NCBI RefSeq assembly: GCF_015529805.1
Contig: NZ_CP064654.1
Coordinates: forward strand, 186,001-250,000
DNA length: 64,000 nt
Reading direction: 5' to 3'
Source of the DNA: Qipengyuania soli
Lineage (GTDB): Bacteria; Pseudomonadota; Alphaproteobacteria; Sphingomonadales; Sphingomonadaceae
The first letter of the stretch is position 1; each line of letters opens with the position of its first letter. Both the position numbers and the translations under genes were made by a program. The notes beneath the pieces were generated by a model that made no database searches, was not told the origin of the DNA, and saw nothing but the letters and a program-made list of their open reading frames with translations. Below, one piece after another: positions 8,009 through 16,401 of this stretch.

Positions 8009-9561
8009 AGGTCGCTCGCCAGCCTACGCCAGGCGAGGTCGGCGAATTCGCACAGCAACGGCCGCGTGTCGCGCGGGTCGATGATATCCTCGACATTGAA
8101 GCGCTCGGCGCTGCGGAAGGGACTGGTGACCTTGTCTAGTCGCGCGCGGATCGCTTCCAGTTCGGCCGCCGGGTCCTCAGCCGCCTCGATCTCCGATTTG
8201 TAGGCAACCTCCAGCCCTCCCGCGATGGGGAGCGAACCCCAGTCGCCCGAGGGCCAGCAATAGCGGTACTGGTAGAGATCGGCATTGCTCATCGCACTTC
8301 CTGCTATGCCATAAGCGCGGCGCATGACGATCGAGGCGAGCGGGACGGTAGCCTTGTAGACCGCATTCATCGCCTGCACGCCGTAGCGGATCGTGCCCGC
8401 CACCTCAGCCTCGCGCCCGATCATGAAGCCGGGATTGTCGACCAGGTGCACGATCGGCAGGCGGAACAGGTCGGCCAGTTTCACGAACCGCTCGACCTTC
8501 TCGGAGGTCTTCGCGTCCCATGATCCGCCGAGATAGCTCGGGTCGTTGGCGAGGACGAAGACCGGCCAGCCGTCGAGGCGGGCGAGGGCGGTGATGCACG
8601 CGCGGCCCCACATGCGGCCGATCTCGAACACGGTGCCCTTGTCGAACAGCAGGTCCATCGCCCGGCGCATCGAATAGACCTGCTTCTCGTCGCGCGGAAT
8701 CAGGCTTAGCAGCGCTTCCTCGCGCCGGTCCGCGGGATCGCCACTGACAATGCGACGCGCCTGCTGGCCGACGTGTTCGGGCATGAAGGAGAGGAAGTGG
8801 CGTGCACGGGCAAACGCCTCTGCCTCGCTCGCTACTTCGTCGTCGACCACGCCGTTGCGGGTGTGGATGCCGCTGCCGCCGAGCGCTTCCTTGGCCTCCT
8901 CGTGGTTCGCCGATCCGCCGTCCTTCCACGCATCGCCCAGCGCGTCGACCACGGCAGGACCGGCGGCGAAGATCTGGCTGAGGCCCTTGACCATGACCGA
9001 GTAATGGCTCGCCGCGATCCGGGCCGCGCCGAGGCCCGCCGTGGGGCCGAGCGAGAGCGCCACCACGGGCACGGTGTCGAGGTTCTTCACCACCTCGCCC
9101 CACATGTGGACCGCGGGGATGTAGGTCGAACCGATCATCTCCAGTGTCTTGACCGAGCCGCCGCCGCCGGTGCCGTCGATCATCCGGACGATCGGCAGGC
9201 GCAGCTCGTGCGCCATCTTCTCGGCCTGCTCCATCTTGCGGCCGATCCCCGCATCCGCCGCGCCGCCGCGAATGGTGAAGTCGTCTGCCGTGGCGACGAC
9301 CGGCCGCCCGTTGATGGTCGCCTTGCCGAACAGGAACGGGGCAGGGAGGACGCCGGTAAGGTTGCCGTCCTCGTCATAGGAGCCCTTGCCGGCGATCTTG
9401 CCGATCTCGCGGAAGGAGCCGGGATCGACCAGGGCCGCGAGCCGGGCGCGGGCGTCCATCTTGCCGCGCCCGTGCTGGCGTGCGACCTTGTCCGGCCCGC
9501 CCATCGCCTCGGCCAGTGCCTCGCGATGGCGCAGTTCCTCGAGTTCCTTTTCCCAGCTCAT
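8005..9561 (-). CDS. Acyl-CoA carboxylase, carboxyltransferase (beta) subunit
   Basis: This 518-residue protein contains the two crotonase-like halves of biotin-dependent carboxyltransferases. The N-terminal half has the CoA-binding GTGGGGSVKTLE loop and the GPTAGLGAARIAASHYSVMV segment. The C-terminal half has NDPSYLGG and the VDNPGFMIGREAE oxyanion region. It transfers CO2 from carboxybiotin on the alpha subunit (57 bases upstream in the same operon) to an acyl-CoA. Whether that is propionyl-, methylcrotonyl- or another acyl-CoA cannot be told from sequence; the motifs are not those of a typical PccB. The start is ATG 9559-9561. Confidence 0.9.
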   Translation of the reverse strand: MSWEKELEELRHREALAEAMGGPDKVARQHGRGKMDARARLAALVDPGSFREIGKIAGKGSYDEDGNLTGVLPAPFLFGKATINGRPVVATADDFTIRGGAADAGIGRKMEQAEKMAHELRLPIVRMIDGTGGGGSVKTLEMIGSTYIPAVHMWGEVVKNLDTVPVVALSLGPTAGLGAARIAASHYSVMVKGLSQIFAAGPAVVDALGDAWKDGGSANHEEAKEALGGSGIHTRNGVVDDEVASEAEAFARARHFLSFMPEHVGQQARRIVSGDPADRREEALLSLIPRDEKQVYSMRRAMDLLFDKGTVFEIGRMWGRACITALARLDGWPVFVLANDPSYLGGSWDAKTSEKVERFVKLADLFRLPIVHLVDNPGFMIGREAEVAGTIRYGVQAMNAVYKATVPLASIVMRRAYGIAGSAMSNADLYQYRYCWPSGDWGSLPIAGGLEVAYKSEIEAAEDPAAELEAIRARLDKVTSPFRSAERFNVEDIIDPRDTRPLLCEFADLAWRRLASDL

Positions 9562-9618
9562 GCGTGCCCGCTCTCCTCAGGCCAGCACGCTTGCAAGGGA
9601 CGCGGCGAAAGGGAAGCC

Positions 9619-11490
9619 TTATTCTTCTTTCGGCTCGACAACTGCCAGCACGGCCTCGACCTGTACCTGGCTGCCGGCGCTGACCGAGAGCCCGGTGACG
9701 GTCCCGTCAAAGGGCGCGGTGAGCGCGTGCTCCATCTTCATCGCCTCGAGCACCATCAACCGCTGGCCCGCGGTGACGGTGTCGCCGTCGGCCACATCGA
9801 CCGCGATGACCTTGCCAGGCATGGGAGCGATGATGTCGCCGTCATGGGCGTGGTGCGCGCCAGCGCCGCGTGCCCCGCGATCGAATACGAAGCTCTGCCC
9901 TTCTGCGAACACCACGACCCGCGCAGTATCCACGAATCCGGTTGCGGGAACATCGAGGCCGGAGCGCGCGGCCGAGACGGTGCGGGTGTCGCCCTTGTGA
10001 GAAAGTGTCGTGGTCAGCACCCCGGGCGCGTTGAGGCGTAGCCCGATGGGGAGATGGTCGTATTCCTCGGTCTCTGCCAGGACGACGAAATCGGCTGCGG
10101 TCCGCCAGATCGTCTCGTCAGCTTCGTCGGAATTGACCAAGTCGTCGAGCTTTGCAGCGATGAAGCCGGTGTCGAGGTTGGCGTCTTCGAAATCCTCGTC
10201 GCGCAGGCAATTGGCGATGAAGGCGGCGTTGGTCTTCACCGGCCAGATTTCGACACCCTCGGCGATTTCGGCGAGCTGGTCGATGGCATCGCTGCGGTTC
10301 TCACCCCAGACGACCAGCTTGGCCACCATGGGATCGTAGAAGGGCGAGATCATGTCGCCTTCCTCCACGCCGGTTTCGATCCTGCCCTCAACGCCGAGAT
10401 CGAAATGTTCGAGGCGACCGGTCGATGGCAGGAATCCCGCAACCGTGTCTTCGGCATAAAGGCGAGCCTCGATCGCATGACCGTCGATGAAAAGCTCGTC
10501 CTGCTTGAGCGGGATCGGCTCGCCGCTCGCGACACGCAATTGCCACTCGACCAGGTCCACCCCGGTGATTTCCTCGGTCACCGGGTGCTCGACCTGAAGG
10601 CGGGTGTTCATTTCCATGAAGAAGATGCGGTCGGCGCGCAGGCCTTCGCTGGCATCGGCAATGAACTCGATCGTGCCCGCGCCCTCGTAGTCCACCGCCT
10701 TGGCGGCGCGCACAGCGGCGGCGCAGATGTCCTCGCGGGTGGCCTCGTCCATGCCGGGGGCGGGGGCCTCCTCGATCACCTTCTGGTGGCGGCGCTGGAG
10801 CGAGCAGTCGCGTTCGAACAGGTGGACGACGTTGCCGTGGCTGTCGCCGAACACCTGCACCTCGATATGGCGCGGCGACGTGATCCACTTTTCGAGCAGG
10901 ACCTCGTCGTTCGAGAAGCTTGCCTTCGCCTCGCGCCGACAGCTTTCGAGCGCGGCTTCGAAATCCGCCGCGTCATCGACCTTGCGCATGCCCTTGCCGC
11001 CGCCGCCCGCGACCGCCTTGATCAGCACGGGATAGCCGATGGCGTCGGCTTCCTGCTTGAGGCGCTCCACCGACTGGTCCTCGCCCTCATAACCCGGCGT
11101 GACCGGTACACCCGCCGCGCGCATCAGCTTCTTGGCCGCGTCCTTCAGGCCCATGGCCTCGATGCTCGATGGCTTCGGCCCGACCCAGATCAGCCCCGCG
11201 TCGATCACGGACTGCGCGAAGCCGGCATTCTCCGACAGGAAGCCGTAACCCGGATGGATCGCGTCTGCCCCGGTGGCCTTCGCCGCGGCGATGATCTTCT
11301 CGCCCACGAGATAGCTCTCTGCCGCGGGCGAGGGGCCGATATGCACCCCCTCGTCCGCCGAGCGGACGTGCAGCGCCTTTGCATCGGCGTCCGAATAGAC
11401 CGCCACCGTGGCGATACCCATCTCGCGCGCGGTGCGGATGATGCGGCAGGCGATCTCGCCGCGATTGGCGATGAGGAGTTTCTGGATCAT
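9619..11490 (-). CDS. Acyl-CoA carboxylase, biotin carboxylase/biotin carrier (alpha) subunit
   Basis: This 623-residue protein starts MIQKLLIANRGEIACRIIR, the standard biotin carboxylase N-terminus. The ATP-grasp glycine loop AVAGGGGKGMRKV lies near residue 165, and the catalytic block EMNTRLQVEHPVTEEITG near residue 290. At the C-terminus is a biotinyl carrier domain with EAMKMEH and the biotinylated lysine at residue 585. It carboxylates biotin using bicarbonate and ATP and hands it to the beta subunit encoded directly downstream. Together they form a propionyl- or methylcrotonyl-type carboxylase. An NTF2-like exported protein gene ends 10 bases upstream, so the three genes are probably one operon. 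Confidence 0.95.
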   Translation of the reverse strand: MIQKLLIANRGEIACRIIRTAREMGIATVAVYSDADAKALHVRSADEGVHIGPSPAAESYLVGEKIIAAAKATGADAIHPGYGFLSENAGFAQSVIDAGLIWVGPKPSSIEAMGLKDAAKKLMRAAGVPVTPGYEGEDQSVERLKQEADAIGYPVLIKAVAGGGGKGMRKVDDAADFEAALESCRREAKASFSNDEVLLEKWITSPRHIEVQVFGDSHGNVVHLFERDCSLQRRHQKVIEEAPAPGMDEATREDICAAAVRAAKAVDYEGAGTIEFIADASEGLRADRIFFMEMNTRLQVEHPVTEEITGVDLVEWQLRVASGEPIPLKQDELFIDGHAIEARLYAEDTVAGFLPSTGRLEHFDLGVEGRIETGVEEGDMISPFYDPMVAKLVVWGENRSDAIDQLAEIAEGVEIWPVKTNAAFIANCLRDEDFEDANLDTGFIAAKLDDLVNSDEADETIWRTAADFVVLAETEEYDHLPIGLRLNAPGVLTTTLSHKGDTRTVSAARSGLDVPATGFVDTARVVVFAEGQSFVFDRGARGAGAHHAHDGDIIAPMPGKVIAVDVADGDTVTAGQRLMVLEAMKMEHALTAPFDGTVTGLSVSAGSQVQVEAVLAVVEPKEE

Positions 11491-11500
11491 CGTTAGCTAA

Positions 11501-11965
11501 TCAGCGTCCCTTGGGGCAGTTGTCGGGTTCGACGGTGTACTGGATGCCGGTGACCTTCCACGCGCCTTCGATCTTGATCAGGTTGAACACGTCGATGCCG
11601 CAGTGGCTGCGCTTGCCGTTGAGGTCGAAGCTGTATTCGGCCCAGACGACAGCGATGTTGCCGCGCACCAGAACGGTGGGGTCCCAATAGACCTCGCGGA
11701 ACGTGTCATCGCCCTCGTTGATGGTGGAGAGATCGTCGGCGAAGCTGCGGAAACGGACGATTTCCTTGCCTTCGCGCATCCGGTGCGAGGCGAGCAGGCC
11801 ATCCTTGGTCGAGACGGCGCCGATCACTGCGGGGTCTTTCTCGTTCAGTCCGCGCAGGAACTCGTCGACCGAGTGCAGGATCGCGGCATTGCTGTCGTCC
11901 TGCGCCATGGCTGGTGTGCCGAGGCACATCGCAGTGGCCGCGATTGCGGCGAGCCATCCCTTCAT
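11501..11965 (-). CDS. Exported NTF2/SnoaL-like protein (DUF4440 type)
   Basis: This 154-residue protein has a cleavable Sec signal peptide (MKGWLAAIAATAMCLGTPAMAQ, about residues 1-22) and an NTF2-like alpha+beta cone. The pattern (helical start, then FLRGLNEKD, REGKEIVRF, and C-terminal strands around DLNGKRSHCGIDVFNLIKIEGAWKVTGI) matches SnoaL/DUF4440 proteins. These are usually ligand-binding or small enzymatic domains, and function here is unknown. Two cysteines (in SHCG and DNCPKG) could form a periplasmic disulfide. It is the first gene of the unit leading into the acyl-CoA carboxylase genes, although an exported protein has no obvious place in that reaction. Confidence 0.8.
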   Translation of the reverse strand: MKGWLAAIAATAMCLGTPAMAQDDSNAAILHSVDEFLRGLNEKDPAVIGAVSTKDGLLASHRMREGKEIVRFRSFADDLSTINEGDDTFREVYWDPTVLVRGNIAVVWAEYSFDLNGKRSHCGIDVFNLIKIEGAWKVTGIQYTVEPDNCPKGR

Positions 11966-12021
11966 CGTCTCTCTCCTGAAACTTCCCGCCCGCGCTAGCC
12001 GTAGCGGAAGCCCTCTTCAAG

Positions 12022-13041
12022 CTACCACCCGGCGACGGGGCGGAAATCGTGGCGCGACCAGAGGATCGGTTCTTCGAGCGGGGTGGGGCGATTGACCAGC
12101 GCTTCGAAGAAGGCGGTGGTCACGTGCCACAGCTTTTCGAGCCGGTTCACGCGTACGCGCTTGTCCCAGGCCTTCTGCCCGCGGCTCAGCACCTTGCGCC
12201 CGATCGCGCCGTATATGTTCGCGGCGGACAGGACCGCCCAGCGCTGACGGAAGCGCAGGCGCGCGGCGCCGAGCTTGGAGGCCTGCTCGTGCTTTTCCAT
12301 CAGCGCGATGAGGCGCGGCATCAGGCTCGCGAGCACGAAGCGGTTTTCGGGCAGCGCATGTTCGCCCTCGGCCCAGCCCTTCTCCTGCAGCCACGTCATC
12401 GGCAGGTAGCGGCGCCCGGCCTCGGCATCCTCGACGATGTCGCGGGCAATATTGGCGATCTGGAAAGCCAGGCCGAGGTCACAGGCGCGGTCGAGGGTGT
12501 CGCCGTCATCCTCTGGCACGCCCATGACCTGCGCCATCATCACCCCGACGGACCCCGCGACATGGTAGCAATAGCGCAGCATGTCCGCCTCGTTCGCCGG
12601 CTTCCAGCGGGTGGCGTCGAGTGCGAAGCCACCGATCATGTCGTTGGCGAGGTCCATGGTCAGTCCGCATTCGTCGGCAACCAGGCCGAAGCCGTCGAAT
12701 GCCGGGTCGGCGGTCGGCTGTTCCTCAAGCGCACGGCGGGTAAGCACGCGGATGGCCTGCACCCGGTCCTCGGCGTCCTTGAGGTCGCCCTGGTCGCCCA
12801 GCGGCCCGCCCTTGTCCTGGTTGTCGGCAATATCGTCGCAGCGGCGGCACCAGGCGTAGAGGAGCCAGGCCCGTTCGCGGGTGGCGCGGTCGAACAGTTT
12901 CGACGCGGCGGAAAAGCTCTGCGAGCCTTCCTCGATCGCGGCCTTCGCCTTTTGGACCAGGAAATGCCTTTCGCGCCCGCCGCCGGCGCGGGCAGGGGTG
13001 TGGCGGATCTTGCTGGTCGTAAGGGGACGCGGTTTGCTCAG
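12022..13041 (-). CDS. crtB: Phytoene synthase, apparent CTG start
   Basis: CrtB condenses two geranylgeranyl diphosphates to phytoene, the first committed carotenoid step. Both aspartate-rich motifs are present: CDDIAD at residues 68-73 and ARDIVED at about 199-205. The frame contains no ATG, GTG or TTG upstream of the first aspartate motif. The only plausible start is CTG 13039-13041, which overlaps the stop of the LOG gene as CTGA, exactly as the other junctions of this operon overlap as ATGA. Starting there gives 339 residues beginning (M)SKPRPLTTSK, a normal family N-terminus. The first GTG, at 12762, would remove the first active-site motif. A sequencing error at the start codon is the alternative. 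Confidence 0.92.
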   Translation of the reverse strand: MSKPRPLTTSKIRHTPARAGGGRERHFLVQKAKAAIEEGSQSFSAASKLFDRATRERAWLLYAWCRRCDDIADNQDKGGPLGDQGDLKDAEDRVQAIRVLTRRALEEQPTADPAFDGFGLVADECGLTMDLANDMIGGFALDATRWKPANEADMLRYCYHVAGSVGVMMAQVMGVPEDDGDTLDRACDLGLAFQIANIARDIVEDAEAGRRYLPMTWLQEKGWAEGEHALPENRFVLASLMPRLIALMEKHEQASKLGAARLRFRQRWAVLSAANIYGAIGRKVLSRGQKAWDKRVRVNRLEKLWHVTTAFFEALVNRPTPLEEPILWSRHDFRPVAGW

Positions 13042-13619
13042 AGGTCTTCGGCCTTCATGCGGAAGATCGGGGTGTGCGGCTCATATGCTGCCATCTTGTC
13101 GAGCAATCCGGTTAACGTCTCGTCCGCGATCAATATGCCCTGGTGCGCGGGGCGGACGAAGCCGACATCGGCCATGTGGCGGTTGAAGGCGACAAGGTGG
13201 TCGTAGAAGCCGAAGGCATTGAGCAGGCCGACGGGCTTCTGGTGATAGCCGAGCTGCGCCCAGCTCATCGCCTCCCACAGCTCGTCCATCGTGCCGACGC
13301 CGCCGGGGATGGTGACGAAGCCGTCGGAAAGGTCGGTGAAGCGCTGTTTGCGCTCGTGCATGCCCGAGACGGTATAGAGTTCGGTGCAGTCGTGGTTGGC
13401 GACCTCCGAATTGGCGAGCGCTTCGGGGATTACCCCGATGACCTCGCCCCCGGCTTCCAGCGCGCCACGCGCAACCGCGCCCATCAGGCCCAGGCGGCCG
13501 CCGCCATAGACGGTCCCGATCCCGCGCTCGGCGAGACCTTTGCCCACGTCGTAGGCCAGCTGGATGTATCGCGGATCCTCCGGGCTGGCGGAGCCGCAGT
13601 ATACGGCGAGACGGTTCAT
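13038..13619 (-). CDS. LOG family protein (TIGR00730; cytokinin riboside 5'-monophosphate phosphoribohydrolase-like)
   Basis: This 193-residue Rossmann-like protein carries the LOG signature PGGVGTMDE at residues 105-113 and the preceding MHERKQ (87-92), which together form the nucleotide-binding and catalytic site. The N-terminus has the glycine-rich YGGGRLGLMG. Characterised members hydrolyse nucleoside 5'-monophosphates, often adenosine- or cytokinin-type, to base and ribose 5-phosphate in the cytoplasm. The gene lies between crtI and crtB, with a 4-nt ATGA overlap upstream and a CTGA overlap downstream, so it is translated as part of the carotenoid operon. Its role there is unknown. Confidence 0.93.
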   Translation of the reverse strand: MNRLAVYCGSASPEDPRYIQLAYDVGKGLAERGIGTVYGGGRLGLMGAVARGALEAGGEVIGVIPEALANSEVANHDCTELYTVSGMHERKQRFTDLSDGFVTIPGGVGTMDELWEAMSWAQLGYHQKPVGLLNAFGFYDHLVAFNRHMADVGFVRPAHQGILIADETLTGLLDKMAAYEPHTPIFRMKAEDL

Positions 13620-15163
13620 GAAAGCAGGTCCTCGATCATAAGCCCCGCAGTCGCCTTGGCGCTGCCGACGACGCCGGGGATGCCCGCGCCCGGGTGCGTG
13701 CCTGCGCCCACGAGGTAGAAATTGTCGATCACGTCGTCGCGATTGTGGCCGCGGAACCACGCGCTCTGGGTCAGCAGCGGTTCAAGGCTGAAGGCGCTGC
13801 CCATGTGGGCGTTGAGGTCCATGGCGAAATCGCGCGGTGCGTAGTGAAACTTGGTGACGATGCGTTCGGAAAGGCCCGGGATCAGGCGCCGCTCGACCTC
13901 GTCGAGGATACGCTTTTCGAGGATCGGGCCCATCTCTGCCCAGTCGACCGCCAGCTTGCCCATGTGGGCGACGGGGACGAGCGCATAGAAAGTGCTCTTG
14001 CCCTCGGGTGCCATGCCCGGATCGGTAACGCTGGGGTGATGGAGATAGATCGAGAAATCCGCCGGCAGCACGCCGTGGTCGTAGATGTCCTCGAGCAGGC
14101 CTTTGTAGCGCGGGCCGAACAGGATCATGTGGTGCGGAATGCCGGGCCAGGTCCCCTCGATCCCGAAGTGGACGACGAACAGGCTGGGCGAGAACTTCTT
14201 CTTGGCGAGGCTGTGTGCGTAGTCCGTGCCGCGCTTGGATTCGCCGAGCAGGTCGCGGTAGCTGTGCATGATGTCGGCATTGCTTGCGACCGCGTCGAAG
14301 CGCTGCTTCCAGCCCGAATGCGTCTCCACCTCGGTCGCGGTCTTGCCCAGCGTGTGGACCTTGGTGACGGGGTCGTGCAGCCGCACTGTGCCGCCGATCC
14401 GCTCGAAATGGCGGACCATCCCGGCGACGAGGCGATTGGTGCCGCCCTTGGCCCACCACACGCCGCCGTCCTTCTCCAGCTTGTGGATGAGGGCGTAGAT
14501 GCTGCTCGTCTTCATCGGGTTGCCGCCGACGAGGAGGGTGTGGAAGGAGAGCGCCTCGCGCAGCTTCTCGTTGTCGACGAAGCTGGAAACCATCGAATAG
14601 ACGCTGCGCCAGGCCTGCTGTTTCGCGAGCGCTGGCGCGGCCTTCAGCATCGACTTGAAGTCGAGGAACGGCACATGCCCCAGCTTGACGTAGCCTTCCT
14701 CGTACACCGCCTCGGAATATTCGAGGAACCGCTGGTAGCCGGCGACATCGGCCGGGTTGAGCGCGGCGATTTCGGAGAACAGCTTCTCCTCGTCGTTCGA
14801 ATAATCGAAGTTCGTCCCGTCGGGCCAGTTGAGCCGGTAGAACGGCATGACGGGAACGATGTCGACGTCCTCGGCCATGTTGTGCCCGGTCAGCGCCCAC
14901 AGTTCCTTGAGGCAATCGGGATCGGTGATGACGGTCGGCCCGGCATCGAAGGTGAAGCCGTCCTTTTCCCAGAAGTAGGCCCGACCGCCCGGCTTGTCGC
15001 GCGCCTCGACCACCGTAGTGGCAATACCGGCGGACTGCAGGCGAATGGCGAGCGCAAGGCCACCGAAGCCCGATCCGATCACGCAGGCGGTCCGGCCTCG
15101 CGTCATGGGGACTTCGGAAAGTTCGGGCGAGGGTGCGGTCGGGGACGTCGTTTCGGCGTTCAT
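13616..15163 (-). CDS. crtI: Phytoene desaturase
   Basis: This 515-residue FAD-dependent desaturase has the dinucleotide motif GSGFGG at residues 30-35, followed by the EARDKPGGRAYFWEKDGFTFDAGP-type region and PTVIT of CrtI enzymes. The C-terminal bacterial-type desaturase signature GAGTHPGAGIPGV lies near residue 486. It introduces double bases into phytoene to give neurosporene or lycopene at the membrane. The long open frame upstream is spurious; ATG 15161-15163 overlaps the crtY stop as ATGA. The stop overlaps the LOG start likewise, so the genes are translationally coupled. The number of desaturations cannot be told from sequence. Confidence 0.96.
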   Translation of the reverse strand: MNAETTSPTAPSPELSEVPMTRGRTACVIGSGFGGLALAIRLQSAGIATTVVEARDKPGGRAYFWEKDGFTFDAGPTVITDPDCLKELWALTGHNMAEDVDIVPVMPFYRLNWPDGTNFDYSNDEEKLFSEIAALNPADVAGYQRFLEYSEAVYEEGYVKLGHVPFLDFKSMLKAAPALAKQQAWRSVYSMVSSFVDNEKLREALSFHTLLVGGNPMKTSSIYALIHKLEKDGGVWWAKGGTNRLVAGMVRHFERIGGTVRLHDPVTKVHTLGKTATEVETHSGWKQRFDAVASNADIMHSYRDLLGESKRGTDYAHSLAKKKFSPSLFVVHFGIEGTWPGIPHHMILFGPRYKGLLEDIYDHGVLPADFSIYLHHPSVTDPGMAPEGKSTFYALVPVAHMGKLAVDWAEMGPILEKRILDEVERRLIPGLSERIVTKFHYAPRDFAMDLNAHMGSAFSLEPLLTQSAWFRGHNRDDVIDNFYLVGAGTHPGAGIPGVVGSAKATAGLMIEDLLS

Positions 15164-16347
15164 CGGCTCCCCCCTTGGCGCAGCGGAGCGCCTTTGCCAA
15201 GCAAGGCGCGCACACCGGCATGAATCGGGATGGGAGGCTTGCCGCTCAATATGCGCAGCTTGTCGCGGAACGTGGACCGACCCGAATAGAGCCGCTGGAT
15301 CAGCGGTTCCGGCAGGCGATAGAACCGCTCGAAGATAAGGTAACGCTGGTCCGGCACGGCGCCGTCGAAAAGCATGCGACCGAGATCGCGATAGAACCGC
15401 ATCGCCTTCCAGTGCTCCTTCGCGCGCTTCGCGAGAAGGTCGGCGAGTTCGGCTCCCGGAAGGCGGGCATTCTGCGCGATGAAGACCGCGTTCGCGGCAG
15501 CGAAGGGCAGCGTGTAACTTGTCAACGGATGGACGAAGCCCGCGCGGGCGCCCGCTCGAACGACGCCGCGCATCCCAAGTTCGCGCTGGAAGGCGGCGAA
15601 ATTGCCTCCCGTGACCACTGGCAGGACACCCGTCTCCTCGCCGATCGTCTCTCCCTTCCAGCCCTGCTTCTCGCAATAGGCATCGATCCGCGCGGAAAGC
15701 GCCTCGCGGTCGAGCGTCGGCGCATCGGCGTAGTAGGTGTCCTCGACAAAGAGCTCGTCGGGAGAGAGAGGCAGCGTATAGACGAAGCGATAGGCATCGT
15801 GCTGTGCGACGTCCGCATCCATCACGATCGGGCGCTCGACCCCGTGGGGGGCAGGTGTGCGGATGTGGCGGCCCATGAAAACCTGCCAGCCCCCGCGCAG
15901 ATGCTGGCTGGGTTCGAAGTCGCGGCAGTCGACCACCCTGTCTGCGGCAATGCCCTGTCCGTTCTCGAGAACAATCCCGTCGTCGCGCAGTCCGGCGACG
16001 CGCGTGCTCAGTTGTATCGCATCCTGAGGCAATTCGCGGCGCAAGAAGGCGTCGAAGGCGCGACTGGACATCGAGCGGTAGGTCGCCTTCAGGCTCCGCG
16101 AATGGGCGGGGAAGCGCACGTCATAGCCGCTCGTCCAGTCGGTCTTGTCGAAACCTACGAGCAGGCCCCGGGCGGTGTCGGCGACATCGTCCTTGAACCA
16201 GCTCCAGCGGTGGTTGCCGCCGAAACTGTCACCCGCTTCGAAGATTGCGATGGCCATGTCGGGATAGGTGCGGTGAACGGCCAGGGCGGTCAGCCCCCCG
16301 GCCAATCCGCCCCCTACGATGGCCATGTCGATCTTGCGCCCGCTCAT
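15160..16347 (-). CDS. crtY: Lycopene beta-cyclase
   Basis: This 395-residue flavoprotein has the N-terminal motif VGGGLAGGL (residues 11-19), the CrtY-typical GGNHRWSWF (43-51) and the later VEDTYYADAP and GARAGFVHPLTSY segments. It cyclises both ends of lycopene to give beta-carotene. It is the first gene of the crtY-crtI-LOG-crtB operon; the start ATG is at 16345-16347. No hydroxylase (crtZ/crtG) or ketolase (crtW) gene is in the window, so later modification must be encoded elsewhere if it occurs. The spacer before the upstream DUF2059-like gene (54 bases) probably contains the operon promoter or permits read-through. Confidence 0.95.
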   Translation of the reverse strand: MSGRKIDMAIVGGGLAGGLTALAVHRTYPDMAIAIFEAGDSFGGNHRWSWFKDDVADTARGLLVGFDKTDWTSGYDVRFPAHSRSLKATYRSMSSRAFDAFLRRELPQDAIQLSTRVAGLRDDGIVLENGQGIAADRVVDCRDFEPSQHLRGGWQVFMGRHIRTPAPHGVERPIVMDADVAQHDAYRFVYTLPLSPDELFVEDTYYADAPTLDREALSARIDAYCEKQGWKGETIGEETGVLPVVTGGNFAAFQRELGMRGVVRAGARAGFVHPLTSYTLPFAAANAVFIAQNARLPGAELADLLAKRAKEHWKAMRFYRDLGRMLFDGAVPDQRYLIFERFYRLPEPLIQRLYSGRSTFRDKLRILSGKPPIPIHAGVRALLGKGAPLRQGGSR

Positions 16348-16401
16348 TGGCAGGAAGGCTTAGGGAGTAACTTGGCCTGCGGCAATCGCGAGTGTCGCCG
16401 C

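Noticed and set aside
10054-11496. 480-codon plus-strand open frame opposite the carboxylase alpha subunit
   Set aside because: The minus-strand reading has complete biotin carboxylase and biotin carrier motifs; the plus reading has none.
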